Below are positions 24,401 to 33,187 of a DNA stretch of 64,000 nucleotides, in pieces. The DNA is from JAEXOD01 sp964652025. Lineage in GTDB: Bacteria > Bacteroidota > Ignavibacteria > Ignavibacteriales > Melioribacteraceae. Position numbers and translations under genes: made by a program. The stretch is from NCBI GenBank assembly GCA_964652025.1, contig CAZYZX010000013.1:1-64000 (forward strand), read 5' to 3'. Positions within the stretch are counted from its first letter, which is position 1, and every line of letters begins with the position of its first letter. The notes below the pieces were generated by a model. It was not told the DNA's origin and ran no database searches. It worked only from the letters and a program-made list of their open reading frames with translations.

Positions 24401-24603
24401 AATATATTAATCAAGTGCCAAGTGCTATAATAAAAAAACTACTAAACAATATAAAAACAGCAGATATAGACGGATTTATAGATACAATTGAAAGAATTGA
24501 ATTTATAGAACCTAAATTAACTAAATATTTGTTAAAATTAGCAGATAATTACGATTATGCTAAAATTGAAGAATTATTAAACAAATACCAAGGTAAAAAA
24601 TGA
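21424..24603 (+). CDS. Membrane-anchored PAS-GAF hybrid histidine kinase with receiver
   Basis: One N-terminal transmembrane helix precedes three PAS modules (about residues 45-165, 180-295 and 300-405) and a GAF-like domain (about 420-585). The HisKA box SHEIRTPLNAIIGFSQL has its phospho-histidine near residue 609. The HATPase follows, with DTGCGIP and GGTGLGLALSK boxes. A receiver domain has the phospho-aspartate in LMDLRMP near residue 902, and a short helical tail ends the protein. It thus autophosphorylates and passes phosphate to its own receiver. I chose the ATG at 21424, which follows GGGGTTGGC, rather than TTG at 21409. Its last four bases overlap the next gene (ATGA), so the two kinases form one signalling unit. 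The input signal is unknown. Confidence 0.88.
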   Translation: MLIFILSFLVFVLLVSLFYLYNKNNNLSNSLANLNNIKEQLQNSNYNLALAIEVGKVGVWEYYPDSDKLVWNDQMFIINGISKDEFTGKLQDWINLLEESNKESAINTFNSALTCNNVYNTEFKIKRKNGEIRYIKAYGITECKNNKPYKVVGINLDITPERVAEERYKAHEENYNSFFETIDDMIFIGDAEGKIFYVNSAVYKKLGYSPSDIQSMHMLQLHPKEKRAEAEDIFTRMFKKEIDVCPLPLIKKDGTLLPVETRAWLGKWDGKDAIFGLSKDLSLEQESLQMFNKMFENNPALMAVTLLPERRFIQVNQAYLNKTEYTREELLGKTAIEMGLFYDLETFKTLNEKINTEGRVYNYEVKVRTKNGKILNGYFSGEIIESQGKKYFLSVMVDITELKQLEENMRLQNSFYNVISIIAGNLIQADTEKIDFEINRSLETLGKFNNVDRTYIFELEEETDLINNTFEWCAEGITPEIENLQGIPFSFIPYWKEKFLKNEYVYIESVQDLPEERSYEREVLSAQNIQSLVTVPIYYGPSIIGFLGFDSVKTKKRWDEQVIILLRLYSVILGGILFKKKTELILIKAKQEAEFANKSKSLFLANMSHEIRTPLNAIIGFSQLMNRDKNLTRTQKEYNNSIIKAGEHLLTLINDILELSKVEAGKMTLNNTKTNLHLLLEDIYLIFKERALHKKLQLIFERTDELPKFVIIDEAKLRQVFVNLISNAIKFTDVGGIAIRTKLLQKNDKKYLLAEIEDTGCGIPENEIGQLFKHFVQTSTGINKGGTGLGLALSKELVNLMGGNITVKSEVGKGSIFSFYVEITETEDTEEELSQSKQQKRVKGIMPQYTPCKILVVDDRPENLNVVNNLLKAVGFTTEIANDGLEAVKKFEEWKPNLILMDLRMPVLDGYEATRMIKFSERGKNTPVVALTASAFDEEKTRAKAVGVEGYIRKPFREEELFDMIADLLKIEYIYESEEEELTQSENEEKIVEYINQVPSAIIKKLLNNIKTADIDGFIDTIERIEFIEPKLTKYLLKLADNYDYAKIEELLNKYQGKK

Positions 24604-25694
24604 AAGAAATAAATAATAGCGATATAAAAGTTTTAATAGTTGATGACGTACCCGCAAATATTAGATTATTAAGCGAAATGCTTAAAGATGAAGGATATAA
24701 AATACGCCCCGTAACAAGCGGTAATCAGGCCCTTCAAATGGCAGAAACTATTATGCCCGATATTGTTTTAATGGATATTATGATGCCCGACCTTAATGGA
24801 ATTGAAACATGCAAACTATTTAAAGCCAATCCAAAACTTGCAGATATTCCTATTATTTTTATAAGCGCTTTAAACGAAACCGAAAATATTGTAGAAGCTT
24901 TAGAAGCGGGCGGTGTAGATTACGTTACTAAACCCTTTAAAAGTTTAGAAGTAAAAGCTCGCGTTGCTACCCAAGTTAAAATAGCAAATCAAAAAAAGCA
25001 ATTAGAGGAATTGATATCTATTAAAAATAAATTTGTTTCTGTACTTGCGCACGATTTACGCAACTCCGTTCAAGTATTTTTAGGCTTTAGCGAAGTTTTA
25101 GGGGAAGATGTTAATGCTTTTCCACCGGAAGAAACAAAAAAAATATTAAAGGATATGAATATTTCTGCTAAAAATATTAGCAAAACATTAGAAAACTTAT
25201 TGGAATGGAGTTATTTACAAGATAAAAAAGTTAGTTTTATCCCTAATTTAGAAAACATATATAATCTAGTTGTAAACGAAATAAATAACCTAAACCAAAA
25301 CATAAAAATTAAAAATATTACAGTAGAAAACTTTATTGATACTAATTTAATCTTAAATATAGATAAATATATGATTTCTTCAGTGTTTCGTAATCTGCTA
25401 ACAAACGCAATAAAATTTGTGGGGAATGATGGTAAAATTAGTATCGGATACCAAGATAATGAGTATGAAATACAATTTTATGTAAAAGATAACGGGAAAG
25501 GAATTTCCAAAAACATGCAAGACGTATTACTAACATTAAAAACAAATATTAATATTAAAAATAAATCAGAAGAACATTACTCTGGCTTAGGGTTATTAAT
25601 GTGTAAAGAGTTTTTGGAATACCACAACGGCAATATTTGGATTGAAAGCAAAGAAGGAGAAGGTACCACCGTATATTTTACACTTCCAAAATAA
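24600..25694 (+). CDS. Receiver-histidine kinase hybrid
   Basis: An N-terminal receiver domain has phospho-aspartate D59 in VLMDIMMPDLNG and the conserved lysine in YVTKPFKSLE. It is joined to a soluble kinase: the HisKA box reads VLAHDLRNSVQVFLGF, with histidine near residue 151, and the HATPase domain keeps DNGKGIS and a degenerate G2 box, YSGLGLLMCKEF. No membrane segment is present. REC-HisKA proteins of this layout take phosphate from an upstream hybrid kinase, here most likely the preceding gene, whose stop codon it overlaps by four bases. There is no DNA-binding output domain in either gene. Confidence 0.88.
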   Translation: MKEINNSDIKVLIVDDVPANIRLLSEMLKDEGYKIRPVTSGNQALQMAETIMPDIVLMDIMMPDLNGIETCKLFKANPKLADIPIIFISALNETENIVEALEAGGVDYVTKPFKSLEVKARVATQVKIANQKKQLEELISIKNKFVSVLAHDLRNSVQVFLGFSEVLGEDVNAFPPEETKKILKDMNISAKNISKTLENLLEWSYLQDKKVSFIPNLENIYNLVVNEINNLNQNIKIKNITVENFIDTNLILNIDKYMISSVFRNLLTNAIKFVGNDGKISIGYQDNEYEIQFYVKDNGKGISKNMQDVLLTLKTNINIKNKSEEHYSGLGLLMCKEFLEYHNGNIWIESKEGEGTTVYFTLPK

Positions 25695-25699
25695 AATAC

Positions 25700-25731
25700 T
25701 TGAAGCAAATATAATTAATTTGCTATTTTTG
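25700..25731 (+). promoter_or_regulatory. Promoter of the prc gene
   Basis: TTG at 25700-25702 and TATTTTTG at 25724-25731 are separated by 21 bases, matching the Bacteroidota TTTG-N19/21-TAnnTTTG pattern. The prc start codon lies about 58 bases downstream. Confidence 0.6.
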
Positions 25732-25788
25732 AAACTTTATTTGCAAAAATTGTTTTAAACCTATAATATAATTTTTTAAGAGATAATA

Positions 25789-27861
25789 ATGAAAAATTTG
25801 CTTTTTTCGCTTCTATTTACCATTGTAATAATTAGCTGTGCAGCAAAAAATTACGAGGGTGATAATAATGGTAAAAATATTGATACTAACAAAGTTTTAG
25901 TTCCAGAACCAAAATACTCTAAAATAGACTTAATTGTAACCGAAATATTGACCAGAGCCCACTTTAAAAAACCAAAACTTAACGACTCTCTTTCTTCTGT
26001 AATTTTTGATAATTATTTAGAAAATTTAGATAATCAAAAATTGTATTTCTTACAATCAGATATAGATAATTTTGAACAATACAGATATAGATTTGATGAT
26101 TTTTTACAAGTTGGCAAATTAGATGTACCTTTTGAAATATATAACTTATACAAAAAACGTTTTAATGAAAGAATGAAATACATTTTTGCACTATTAGATA
26201 AAGGTGATTTTGATTTTAATGTTGATGAAAGTATTGTAATAGACCGCTCAAAAAGTCCTTGGGCAAAAAATGAAAGTGAGCTTAACGAGGTTTGGCGCAA
26301 ACGTATAAAAAACGATTGGCTAAACTTAAAACTATCTGGCAAAAAAGAAACTGAAATAGCCGAAACTTTACGCAAACGTTATAAAACAATGCATAAATAT
26401 ATTTTGCAATCCCAAAACGACGACGTTTTTCAACTTTATATAAATTCATTTGCAGAAGCTGTAGATCCACATACAAATTATTTTTCACCAAAAAATAGTG
26501 AAGATTTTAAAATAGATTTAACATTATCTTTAGAAGGAATTGGTGCACAGCTATCTTTAGATAACGACTATACGAAAGTATCTAAAATAATACCCGGTGG
26601 CCCGGCAGAAAAAGGAGGTCAACTTAAAGAAAACGACCGCATAATTGGGGTTGCACAAGGTGATGATGGAGAAATGGTTGATGTTGTTGGTTGGCGCCTT
26701 GATGATGTAGTTAAACTAATTAGAGGTGCTAAAGGTACAACCGTAAGGCTTTCTGTTCTTAAAGCAGATGCTGGAGTTGACGCACCACCTGTTGAAATTA
26801 AAATTGTTAGAGATAAAATTAAATTAGAAGACCAAGCAGCTAAAAAGAAAGTAATAGAAATTGAACAGGACGGGAAAAAACATCGCTTTGGAGTAATTGA
26901 AATACCCACCTTTTATGCAGATTTTGAAGGAAAAAGCAAAGGCGAAAAAGATTACAAAAGCACTAACCGCGATGTTAGAAAACTTTTAGAAGAACTTAAA
27001 ACTGAAAAAGTAGAAGGTGTTATTATAGACCTAAGAAACAACGGCGGCGGTAGCTTACAAGAAGCTATTGAACTAACCGGGCTATTTATCCCCGATGGAC
27101 CGGTTGTGCAAGTAAAAAGCTCTAATGGCGATATTTCTGTTGAAGATGACCCAGACCCTGTGCAAGTTTATAGCGGTCCATTATTTGTAATGGTAAACAG
27201 ATTTAGTGCTTCCGCTAGCGAAATTTTTGCAGCAGCTATTCAAGACTACGGACGCGGTATTGTAGTTGGTGAACAAACTTATGGTAAAGGAACCGTTCAA
27301 ACTATTTACGATATTAACAGATATTTAAGAACTGACCAACCTATGGGTGAATTAAAGTTTACTATTGCAAAATTTTATAGAATTAGCGGCGGTAGCACTC
27401 AACATAAAGGCGTTGTTCCAGATATAACTTTCCCATCTGCTTACGACCCAAATGAGTTTGGAGAAAGCTCTCAAAAAAGCGCTTTACCTTGGGACCAAAT
27501 TAAAAGTGCTTATTATATTAAATTTATGGATTTAAGTAAGTATATTCCCACTCTTAAAGCAGTACACGAAAAAAGAATAAAAAACAATGATGAATTTAAG
27601 TATATATTAGAAGATATTAAAGAATATAAAGAACTTAAAGAAAATAAAACTTATTCTTTATTAGAAAGTACCCGTAAAGCTGAACGCGAAAGAAACGAAC
27701 AAAAGAAAAAAGATAGAGAAAACGAACGTTTAAGCAAAAAAAATATTAAAATAAACGAAAAAGACGAAACTAAAACTAAAGACCTTAATGTTGATGACCC
27801 ATTGTTAGAAGAAACAGGTCATATTTTTACAGACTTTATTAAGTTAACTGCTAAAAGATAA
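25789..27861 (+). CDS. prc: Carboxy-terminal (tail-specific) protease Prc, lipoprotein form
   Basis: Prc/Tsp proteases cleave envelope proteins from their C-termini. The 690-residue protein has a lipoprotein signal (IISC, Cys17), an N-terminal helical region, a PDZ domain at about 230-330 (GIGAQLSLDNDYTKVSKIIPGG), the S41 catalytic core and a Lys/Glu-rich DUF3340-like C-terminal region. The catalytic dyad is visible: Ser475 in FSASASEIFAAAIQ and Lys500 in GKGTVQ, spaced 25 residues as in E. coli Tsp. The lipid anchor is usual in Bacteroidota. It is followed after one base by the deacylase gene, so the two are probably co-transcribed. Confidence 0.9.
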   Translation: MKNLLFSLLFTIVIISCAAKNYEGDNNGKNIDTNKVLVPEPKYSKIDLIVTEILTRAHFKKPKLNDSLSSVIFDNYLENLDNQKLYFLQSDIDNFEQYRYRFDDFLQVGKLDVPFEIYNLYKKRFNERMKYIFALLDKGDFDFNVDESIVIDRSKSPWAKNESELNEVWRKRIKNDWLNLKLSGKKETEIAETLRKRYKTMHKYILQSQNDDVFQLYINSFAEAVDPHTNYFSPKNSEDFKIDLTLSLEGIGAQLSLDNDYTKVSKIIPGGPAEKGGQLKENDRIIGVAQGDDGEMVDVVGWRLDDVVKLIRGAKGTTVRLSVLKADAGVDAPPVEIKIVRDKIKLEDQAAKKKVIEIEQDGKKHRFGVIEIPTFYADFEGKSKGEKDYKSTNRDVRKLLEELKTEKVEGVIIDLRNNGGGSLQEAIELTGLFIPDGPVVQVKSSNGDISVEDDPDPVQVYSGPLFVMVNRFSASASEIFAAAIQDYGRGIVVGEQTYGKGTVQTIYDINRYLRTDQPMGELKFTIAKFYRISGGSTQHKGVVPDITFPSAYDPNEFGESSQKSALPWDQIKSAYYIKFMDLSKYIPTLKAVHEKRIKNNDEFKYILEDIKEYKELKENKTYSLLESTRKAERERNEQKKKDRENERLSKKNIKINEKDETKTKDLNVDDPLLEETGHIFTDFIKLTAKR

Positions 27862-27862
27862 C

Positions 27863-28324
27863 ATGAAAACAAATGCTGTGCGTATTTTAGAAGCCGCTAA
27901 TATAAATTTTAGCACTGTAGAGTACCCCGTAAATGAAGATGAACTAGATGCAATTTCTGTTGCAACAAAAATTAATGCAGATCCAGAACAAGTGTTTAAA
28001 ACTTTAGTTGCTAAGTCTGATACTGGCTATTACGTTTTTTGCATTCCAGGAAATTTAGAACTTAACTTAAAAAAAGCGGCTAATGCGGCTAATGTAAAAA
28101 AAATTGAGATGCTGCCACTAAAAGAGCTTACAAATGTTACGGGCTATGTGCGTGGTGGCTGCTCTCCTATTGGCATGAAAAAGCTTTTTCCTACATTTAT
28201 TGATGAAACAGCTTTACTTTTTGACCAAATTTACGTTAGCGCAGGCATGCGTGGCATGCAACTTTTTATTAACCCTAACCTTTTAGCTAACTCAATTAAT
28301 GCAAAATTTGCAGATTTAATTTAA
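27863..28324 (+). CDS. ybaK: YbaK/EbsC-type aminoacyl-tRNA deacylase
   Basis: YbaK hydrolyses mischarged aminoacyl-tRNAs, classically Cys-tRNA(Pro), to guard translation. The 153-residue product has family length and shows the conserved elements QVFKTLVAK (active-site lysine near residue 46) and TGYVRGGCSPIGMKK, the glycine-rich loop. It starts one base after the prc stop codon. The name Cys-tRNA(Pro) deacylase follows family practice; related ProX or free-standing editing proteins have other specificities, which sequence alone does not settle. Confidence 0.88.
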   Translation: MKTNAVRILEAANINFSTVEYPVNEDELDAISVATKINADPEQVFKTLVAKSDTGYYVFCIPGNLELNLKKAANAANVKKIEMLPLKELTNVTGYVRGGCSPIGMKKLFPTFIDETALLFDQIYVSAGMRGMQLFINPNLLANSINAKFADLI

Positions 28325-28387
28325 TTTTTCTTTATTTTTAAACTTTTTTTATTTATATTTACTAACTTAAAATTTTTGGAGTAAAAA

Positions 28388-28555
28388 ATGGCTAAACAAC
28401 AAACTTTTGCCGATAAAAACAAAGCTAAAGCTAAATCTTCGGTTGTTAACCTAAAACATATTAAAACCGTAAAAACAGCAGAAGGAAATTACAAATTCCG
28501 TGAATCTTTTGTAAAGTTGGAAGATATTAATAAAGTTAACGACTTAGTAAAATAA
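28388..28555 (+). CDS. Small basic protein, 55 residues
   Basis: A short open frame starts MAKQQTFADKNKAKAKSSVV and ends with KLEDINKVNDLVK. It has a strong GGAG ribosome site six bases ahead and is followed by a good terminator, so it looks like a real, independently transcribed gene. It is basic in its first half and acidic at its end, without membrane segments. I recognise a resemblance in style to the small conserved proteins found near ribosomal or translation genes in Bacteroidota, but I cannot assign a family. It is too short for most ORF cut-offs and could easily be missed. Confidence 0.7.
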   Translation: MAKQQTFADKNKAKAKSSVVNLKHIKTVKTAEGNYKFRESFVKLEDINKVNDLVK

Positions 28556-28582
28556 TTTTTCGCTTTTAAAATTGTATAAATG

Positions 28583-28611
28583 CACTCTTTGTTTTAACAA
28601 GGAGTGTTTTT
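28583..28611 (+). terminator. Terminator after the 55-residue gene
   Basis: CACTCTTTGT (28583-28592) pairs with ACAAGGAGTG (28597-28606), including one G-T pair, followed by five T residues. Confidence 0.8.
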
Positions 28612-28713
28612 GTTTTAAATCCGCCCATCTTTTTTAACCTAAATTTTAAATTTCTATTATTAAAACTTTTTTTTATTTTTGCATATTATTAACCTAATTT
28701 ATAGGCTTTTACT

Positions 28714-29289
28714 TTGAGTAAATTATTTACATTTTTTTTATTAATTTTTAACCTAAATTTAATTGCTCAACCTGTTACTAACTTAGATAAAATAAACAAC
28801 CTATTGCATAGCGTTTGTAAGGATGTTTCTTCTGTTACACCAAGTAAATTATACTTAAACTTTAATGCACCTGGCAGTTTATATTTCTTAAAAAATCGCA
28901 CTGAACTATTTTTTACCGAAAACGAAAAAGAATTAACAGAAAGCAGTTTAGACACATTAAATTTTAATATCGAAGATGCCAATATTGTATATAGCGAAAT
29001 GTTTAAAGATGGCTTTTTTGGCGATTATTTTATTGTGAGGGTAGCAAATCTAAAAGGAACATATGTTTTAAAAGAAAAAAATAATGTTAAAATTGCTAAA
29101 GAGTTTATAGTTACAAGCAAGGATACTATTAATTACGATGATATTAATAAAGTAGAAAATCTTTCTTTACCTTTTACTCGTAGCAAATTACCTACAGGTC
29201 CCGTGCTTCCTACTATTATAGAAGCACTTATTGCTATTGCTAGTTCTGTTGTTACTGTTTTATTGTTTTTTACTGTTCGTAGCAGATAA
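28714..29289 (+). CDS. Secreted protein with C-terminal membrane anchor, unknown function
   Basis: The 191-residue product has a typical signal peptide (LFTFFLLIFNLNLIAQ), a soluble central region of about 130 residues and a hydrophobic helix near the end (IIEALIAIASSVVTVLLFF) closed by VRSR, which would anchor it in the inner membrane facing the periplasm. The start is TTG at 28714; no in-frame ATG lies close. A TATTTTTG promoter-like element is at 28674-28681 without a clear partner. No family recognised. It converges on the following minus-strand gene, with only four bases between the stops. Confidence 0.65.
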   Translation: MSKLFTFFLLIFNLNLIAQPVTNLDKINNLLHSVCKDVSSVTPSKLYLNFNAPGSLYFLKNRTELFFTENEKELTESSLDTLNFNIEDANIVYSEMFKDGFFGDYFIVRVANLKGTYVLKEKNNVKIAKEFIVTSKDTINYDDINKVENLSLPFTRSKLPTGPVLPTIIEALIAIASSVVTVLLFFTVRSR

Positions 29290-29293
29290 ATTT

Positions 29294-30862
29294 TTAGTTT
29301 AACACCTGCCATGCTAAACCATCAAAATAAACAAATTTGTATTTGTCTTTAATTATATTATCATTAAGTTTATACTCCATTTTATAGTAGCCCCTTTCAT
29401 TAATTGCTTTTTCACTTTTAATTAATTTTAATTTATCATCTTTTAATCTATCTTTTTTATTATATAAATATTTTTTATCGTTTATTGTTTTTATTGTAAT
29501 TGTATCTTTATTAATATTTACTTTAATATCTTTTTGTAAAGACGTAAATTTATCCGGATCTGTTAAATCTGTTGCTAAATAAATATTTGAATATAAATTA
29601 ACTGTATCTTTGCCAAACTTATTATGCATTAAATAATAATATTGATATACCAATGCTTCATCGTTTACCAAAATAAATAATTTAAAATTTAATTCCTTGT
29701 TTTTTTCTTTTAGTAATTCTACCTTTTTTTCGTAGTTATTTATAAAATATATAGTAGAAAACGATTTATAGATATTTGCAAAAAAGTAAATAAACACTAA
29801 AACAGTTAATAAACCATTTACAATTTTTTGTTCATCTTTAATAATAAAGTAAAAAAATATAACTGCCCAAAATAAATAAATCGAGTTTATTCTACCACCA
29901 CCAGCACCCGCTAAACGCGGGAAAGATATTATAATTAGAAAAATTATTATGTATAATAAATTATAAATATTTATCTTTTTATATATTAAAAAAAATATTC
30001 CACTTAACAAAAGAACAACTGCATAAACTTTATTAAGAACAAAAAAACTATATATACTTTGCTGATAAAGTGGGAATATAACATAAAACAATACCCCCAT
30101 TAAAGCAAAAGGCTTTTTCCAAATATTTGTTAATGCTATTTCGGTTTGACCCACATATATTGAATTAATAATTATAATTAGAACCATTAACAAAACGGTA
30201 AAACCTATATATAAATATATTTTACTTTTATCTTTAATCTTTATATAATCCTTTTTATTATTTAGTATTATTAAATAAACAAGTAATAGTGGTAAATGAA
30301 GTCCCGTTTGTTTAGCAGCAACACTTAAGGTAAAAAATATAATATAAAAAAGTAGAAATACATTTTTATTTGTTCTCAAAAAATTAATAATCATTAGCAC
30401 TGCTAATGCGTAAAATAGCAACATCAATATCTCAGTTCTGTTTGCTATCCAAGTTAACCAAAACAATGCGTCTGAATGGAATGAAAAAATTAGCAATAAT
30501 ATTATGGCTATATTTCTTTTAAATTTAATATTAAATAGTTCACTTAATTTTATTAAAATTATATATATAACACTTAATGTTACTAAATGTAAAGTTAGGC
30601 TTTCTAATTTCATTATAAAGTAATTTTCTTTTAGTAAGGTATAATCCAACCAAAATGTAAAATAAGAAATTGGTCTTAGAAATAAAAAAAATGAGGTTTT
30701 TGGATCTAAGCAAATTGGTATATCTGCATTTTTACTTATATACGCAAATAACTCAAAATCATCTGAAATAAAGCCAGGAAATAATTTTATTACCCAAAGG
30801 TAATAAACAATATTTACTAATATTATAAACAATAGTGGATAAATATATTGTGATTTTTTCAT
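29294..30862 (-). CDS. Multi-spanning GT-C-fold glycosyltransferase-like membrane protein
   Basis: The 522-residue protein has about 11-12 predicted membrane helices followed by a soluble tail of about 150 residues. A paired-aspartate motif, SDDFELF, follows the first helix, in the loop where GT-C transferases (ArnT/PMT-like) hold their catalytic acid. This layout suggests transfer of a sugar from a lipid-linked donor on the periplasmic side. The neighbours are a flippase and several sugar transferases, so a role in surface polysaccharide or protein glycosylation fits. The donor and acceptor cannot be read from sequence. It is divergent from the flippase gene, with 41 bases between the start codons. 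Confidence 0.68.
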   Translation of the reverse strand: MKKSQYIYPLLFIILVNIVYYLWVIKLFPGFISDDFELFAYISKNADIPICLDPKTSFFLFLRPISYFTFWLDYTLLKENYFIMKLESLTLHLVTLSVIYIILIKLSELFNIKFKRNIAIILLLIFSFHSDALFWLTWIANRTEILMLLFYALAVLMIINFLRTNKNVFLLFYIIFFTLSVAAKQTGLHLPLLLVYLIILNNKKDYIKIKDKSKIYLYIGFTVLLMVLIIIINSIYVGQTEIALTNIWKKPFALMGVLFYVIFPLYQQSIYSFFVLNKVYAVVLLLSGIFFLIYKKINIYNLLYIIIFLIIISFPRLAGAGGGRINSIYLFWAVIFFYFIIKDEQKIVNGLLTVLVFIYFFANIYKSFSTIYFINNYEKKVELLKEKNKELNFKLFILVNDEALVYQYYYLMHNKFGKDTVNLYSNIYLATDLTDPDKFTSLQKDIKVNINKDTITIKTINDKKYLYNKKDRLKDDKLKLIKSEKAINERGYYKMEYKLNDNIIKDKYKFVYFDGLAWQVLN

Positions 30863-30903
30863 ATTATAATGTTATTTTAGTAATATAATTATTTTCAAAA
30901 ATA

Positions 30904-32115
30904 ATGAAAATTATTTTAAGAAATTTACAAAATATATCTATCCTATCAATTGGTGAATTATTTTCACGCTTAATTAATTTTTTATCTTTTGCATATCTTG
31001 CAAAAGTTATTTCTGTTTCCAATTTTGGTAGCTTAGGTTTTGGATTTGCCGTAATTAATTTTTTACTTAATATAGTATCTTTTGGAATGGATAGAATTTG
31101 CTTGCGCGATATTTCACTTAATAATAGCATTTCTAATACATATTTAAGTAACATTACAATTATTAGGTTTTTATTAAGTATTTTTTCTTTTATAATTTAT
31201 TTTGTAATCTTATTTTTTAACCTTAATAATAGTTTGCCATTAATATTACTTGGATTATTAATTTTTTCTAATGGACTATCCTTAAATTATTTTGCACGAG
31301 CTTTAGAAAAATTCAAAGCTATTTCTTTAGTACAAATAATTATTAGCCTTCTAACTATTTTATTTTACTTTGCATTTGTTAAATCTAATAACGATTTTTT
31401 AATTGTAGTTATTATTATTGTAGGCACTTCTGCAATTGGTAACCTATTATTTATCTTTTACTTTAAAGATTATTTGAATGGCTTTTTCAAGTTATTCTCA
31501 TTTAATTTATCAAAAAAAATAGTTAAAGAATCTTTCCCCATATTTTTATCTTCTATAATGGTAGCTATTTATTATTTTTCAGATACTATTATTCTTGGCT
31601 TATTTAAACCAGAAAGTGATGTTGGTATGTACTCCGCAGCTAATAAAATCTTTTTACTTGCTATTGTTCCTTTTGGCATAATTGTTAATGCATTTTTGCC
31701 ATCTATAACAAGTAATTATAAAAAATTATCTACAAATTATTTACATTATTTTATTTTTATGCTTTTAACTGCACTTGTTATTGGAATTGTTAGTTTTATT
31801 TTTGCTAATAATATTATTTACTTAATTTTTGGTAAAAATTATTTATCTGCAAGTATTCCGCTAAAATTATTATCTTTAAATATAATTTTAGTGGGAATTA
31901 ATATGGCTTTTGGCGAGCCTTTAACTATATGGGGTAAACAAAAACAACACTTGCTTGCTGTTAGTATTGGTGCTTTTACTAATATTACTTTAAATATAAT
32001 TTTCATTCCCAAGTATTCTTATTATGGTGCTGCATTTACCACCTTAGTATCTGAACTTATGGTTTTTATTGCTTTAATTATTATTTTTAATTTAACTGTT
32101 ATAAGAAATGAATAA
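30904..32115 (+). CDS. Wzx-type polysaccharide flippase (MOP superfamily)
   Basis: The 403-residue protein is almost entirely membrane helices (about 12) and begins with the family pattern ILSIGELFSRLINFLSFAYLAK, followed by FGSLGFGFAVINFL. A mid-protein segment ESFPIFLSSIMVAIYYFSD marks the second half-repeat typical of Wzx/MATE-like transporters. It would flip lipid-linked oligosaccharide units across the inner membrane. It overlaps the next glycosyltransferase by eight bases, so the two are translationally coupled. A slightly short length is within the family range. Confidence 0.85.
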   Translation: MKIILRNLQNISILSIGELFSRLINFLSFAYLAKVISVSNFGSLGFGFAVINFLLNIVSFGMDRICLRDISLNNSISNTYLSNITIIRFLLSIFSFIIYFVILFFNLNNSLPLILLGLLIFSNGLSLNYFARALEKFKAISLVQIIISLLTILFYFAFVKSNNDFLIVVIIIVGTSAIGNLLFIFYFKDYLNGFFKLFSFNLSKKIVKESFPIFLSSIMVAIYYFSDTIILGLFKPESDVGMYSAANKIFLLAIVPFGIIVNAFLPSITSNYKKLSTNYLHYFIFMLLTALVIGIVSFIFANNIIYLIFGKNYLSASIPLKLLSLNIILVGINMAFGEPLTIWGKQKQHLLAVSIGAFTNITLNIIFIPKYSYYGAAFTTLVSELMVFIALIIIFNLTVIRNE

Positions 32116-33187
32116 TTACAAACCAATTAATGTACTCCATCTATTAAAAAATTTTGAAATTGGTGGCATTGAATCTTCCATTACTAAATTAGCTAACTAT
32201 TTATATAATAAAACTGATTTTTTTGGAATTATTGGCATTAAAGGCTTCTATTTAAATAATAATTCATTAAATAATAATATTAAACTTTTTACGGAAATTA
32301 AAAACCAATATAATCTGTTTTATTTTTTCTATAATCTATTTTACATTATTAAAATTTGTAAACAAAATAAAGTTAATATTCTACATTATCACTTTCGCTT
32401 ATATATTCCTTATATATTTTTAATAAAGCTGTTTTTACCAAAAATTAAAATTATTTATACCCACCACACTATTTTTAATAATAGCATAAATAAATTTATT
32501 TATGCGAATTATTTTATCTTGCTTTCTGAATTGCATAAGAAAAATTTAAATTCTAATCGTTTTTTAGCTAATAACTATTCCATTATTCCCAATGGTGTTA
32601 ATTTAGTTAATATATCTTTAGCCAATATTAATCCCCTTTTTAATATTGGCTATGTTGGACGTTTTGATAAAGTTAAAGGAATTGATTTTTTAATAAGCAC
32701 ATTTACTTTACATAAAGAAGAACTTAAAGACTATACGTTAATTTTACGTGGAAGCGGTGCTTTAGAAGATGAAATAAAAACCAACATTATTGGTATTAAA
32801 AACATAAAAATAGATAGCCCAAAATTAAGTTTAGAAGAAATTTATAAAGATATTGGCATTCTAATTATTCCTTCGTCTATTTCTAATAAAGCTTCAGAAA
32901 CATTACCCAATATAGTTATGATGGAAGCCATGATGCTTAAAATTCCTGTAATAATACCAGATAATATTTATTTAGATAGCAGATTTACAGATGGAATAAA
33001 TATTACAATTTATAAAAATAATAATACACAAGATTTAGTTGAAAAAATAATATTACTTTCCACCTCTCCTCAAATAGTTAAAAAAATAACTAATTCTGCT
33101 TTCGAAACAATAAAGAATAACTTCACTTTTGAAAAATACGCAAAAAGTATATTAACTGTTTATCAAAATATTCTGAATACCCAATAA
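32108..33187 (+). CDS. GT4-family glycosyltransferase
   Basis: The N-terminal half opens INVLHLLKNFEIGGIES, the usual GT4 glycine-rich acceptor-side motif. The C-terminal half holds IGYVGRFDKVKGIDFLI and the donor-binding E-x7-E-like segment ETLPNIVMMEAM. Such GT-B enzymes retain the sugar configuration and act on the cytoplasmic face. At 359 residues it is complete. Its start overlaps the flippase gene. Its last 36 bases overlap the 3' end of the converging GT9 gene, which is unusual but both frames look intact. The sugar used is unknown. Confidence 0.87.
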   Translation: MNNYKPINVLHLLKNFEIGGIESSITKLANYLYNKTDFFGIIGIKGFYLNNNSLNNNIKLFTEIKNQYNLFYFFYNLFYIIKICKQNKVNILHYHFRLYIPYIFLIKLFLPKIKIIYTHHTIFNNSINKFIYANYFILLSELHKKNLNSNRFLANNYSIIPNGVNLVNISLANINPLFNIGYVGRFDKVKGIDFLISTFTLHKEELKDYTLILRGSGALEDEIKTNIIGIKNIKIDSPKLSLEEIYKDIGILIIPSSISNKASETLPNIVMMEAMMLKIPVIIPDNIYLDSRFTDGINITIYKNNNTQDLVEKIILLSTSPQIVKKITNSAFETIKNNFTFEKYAKSILTVYQNILNTQ

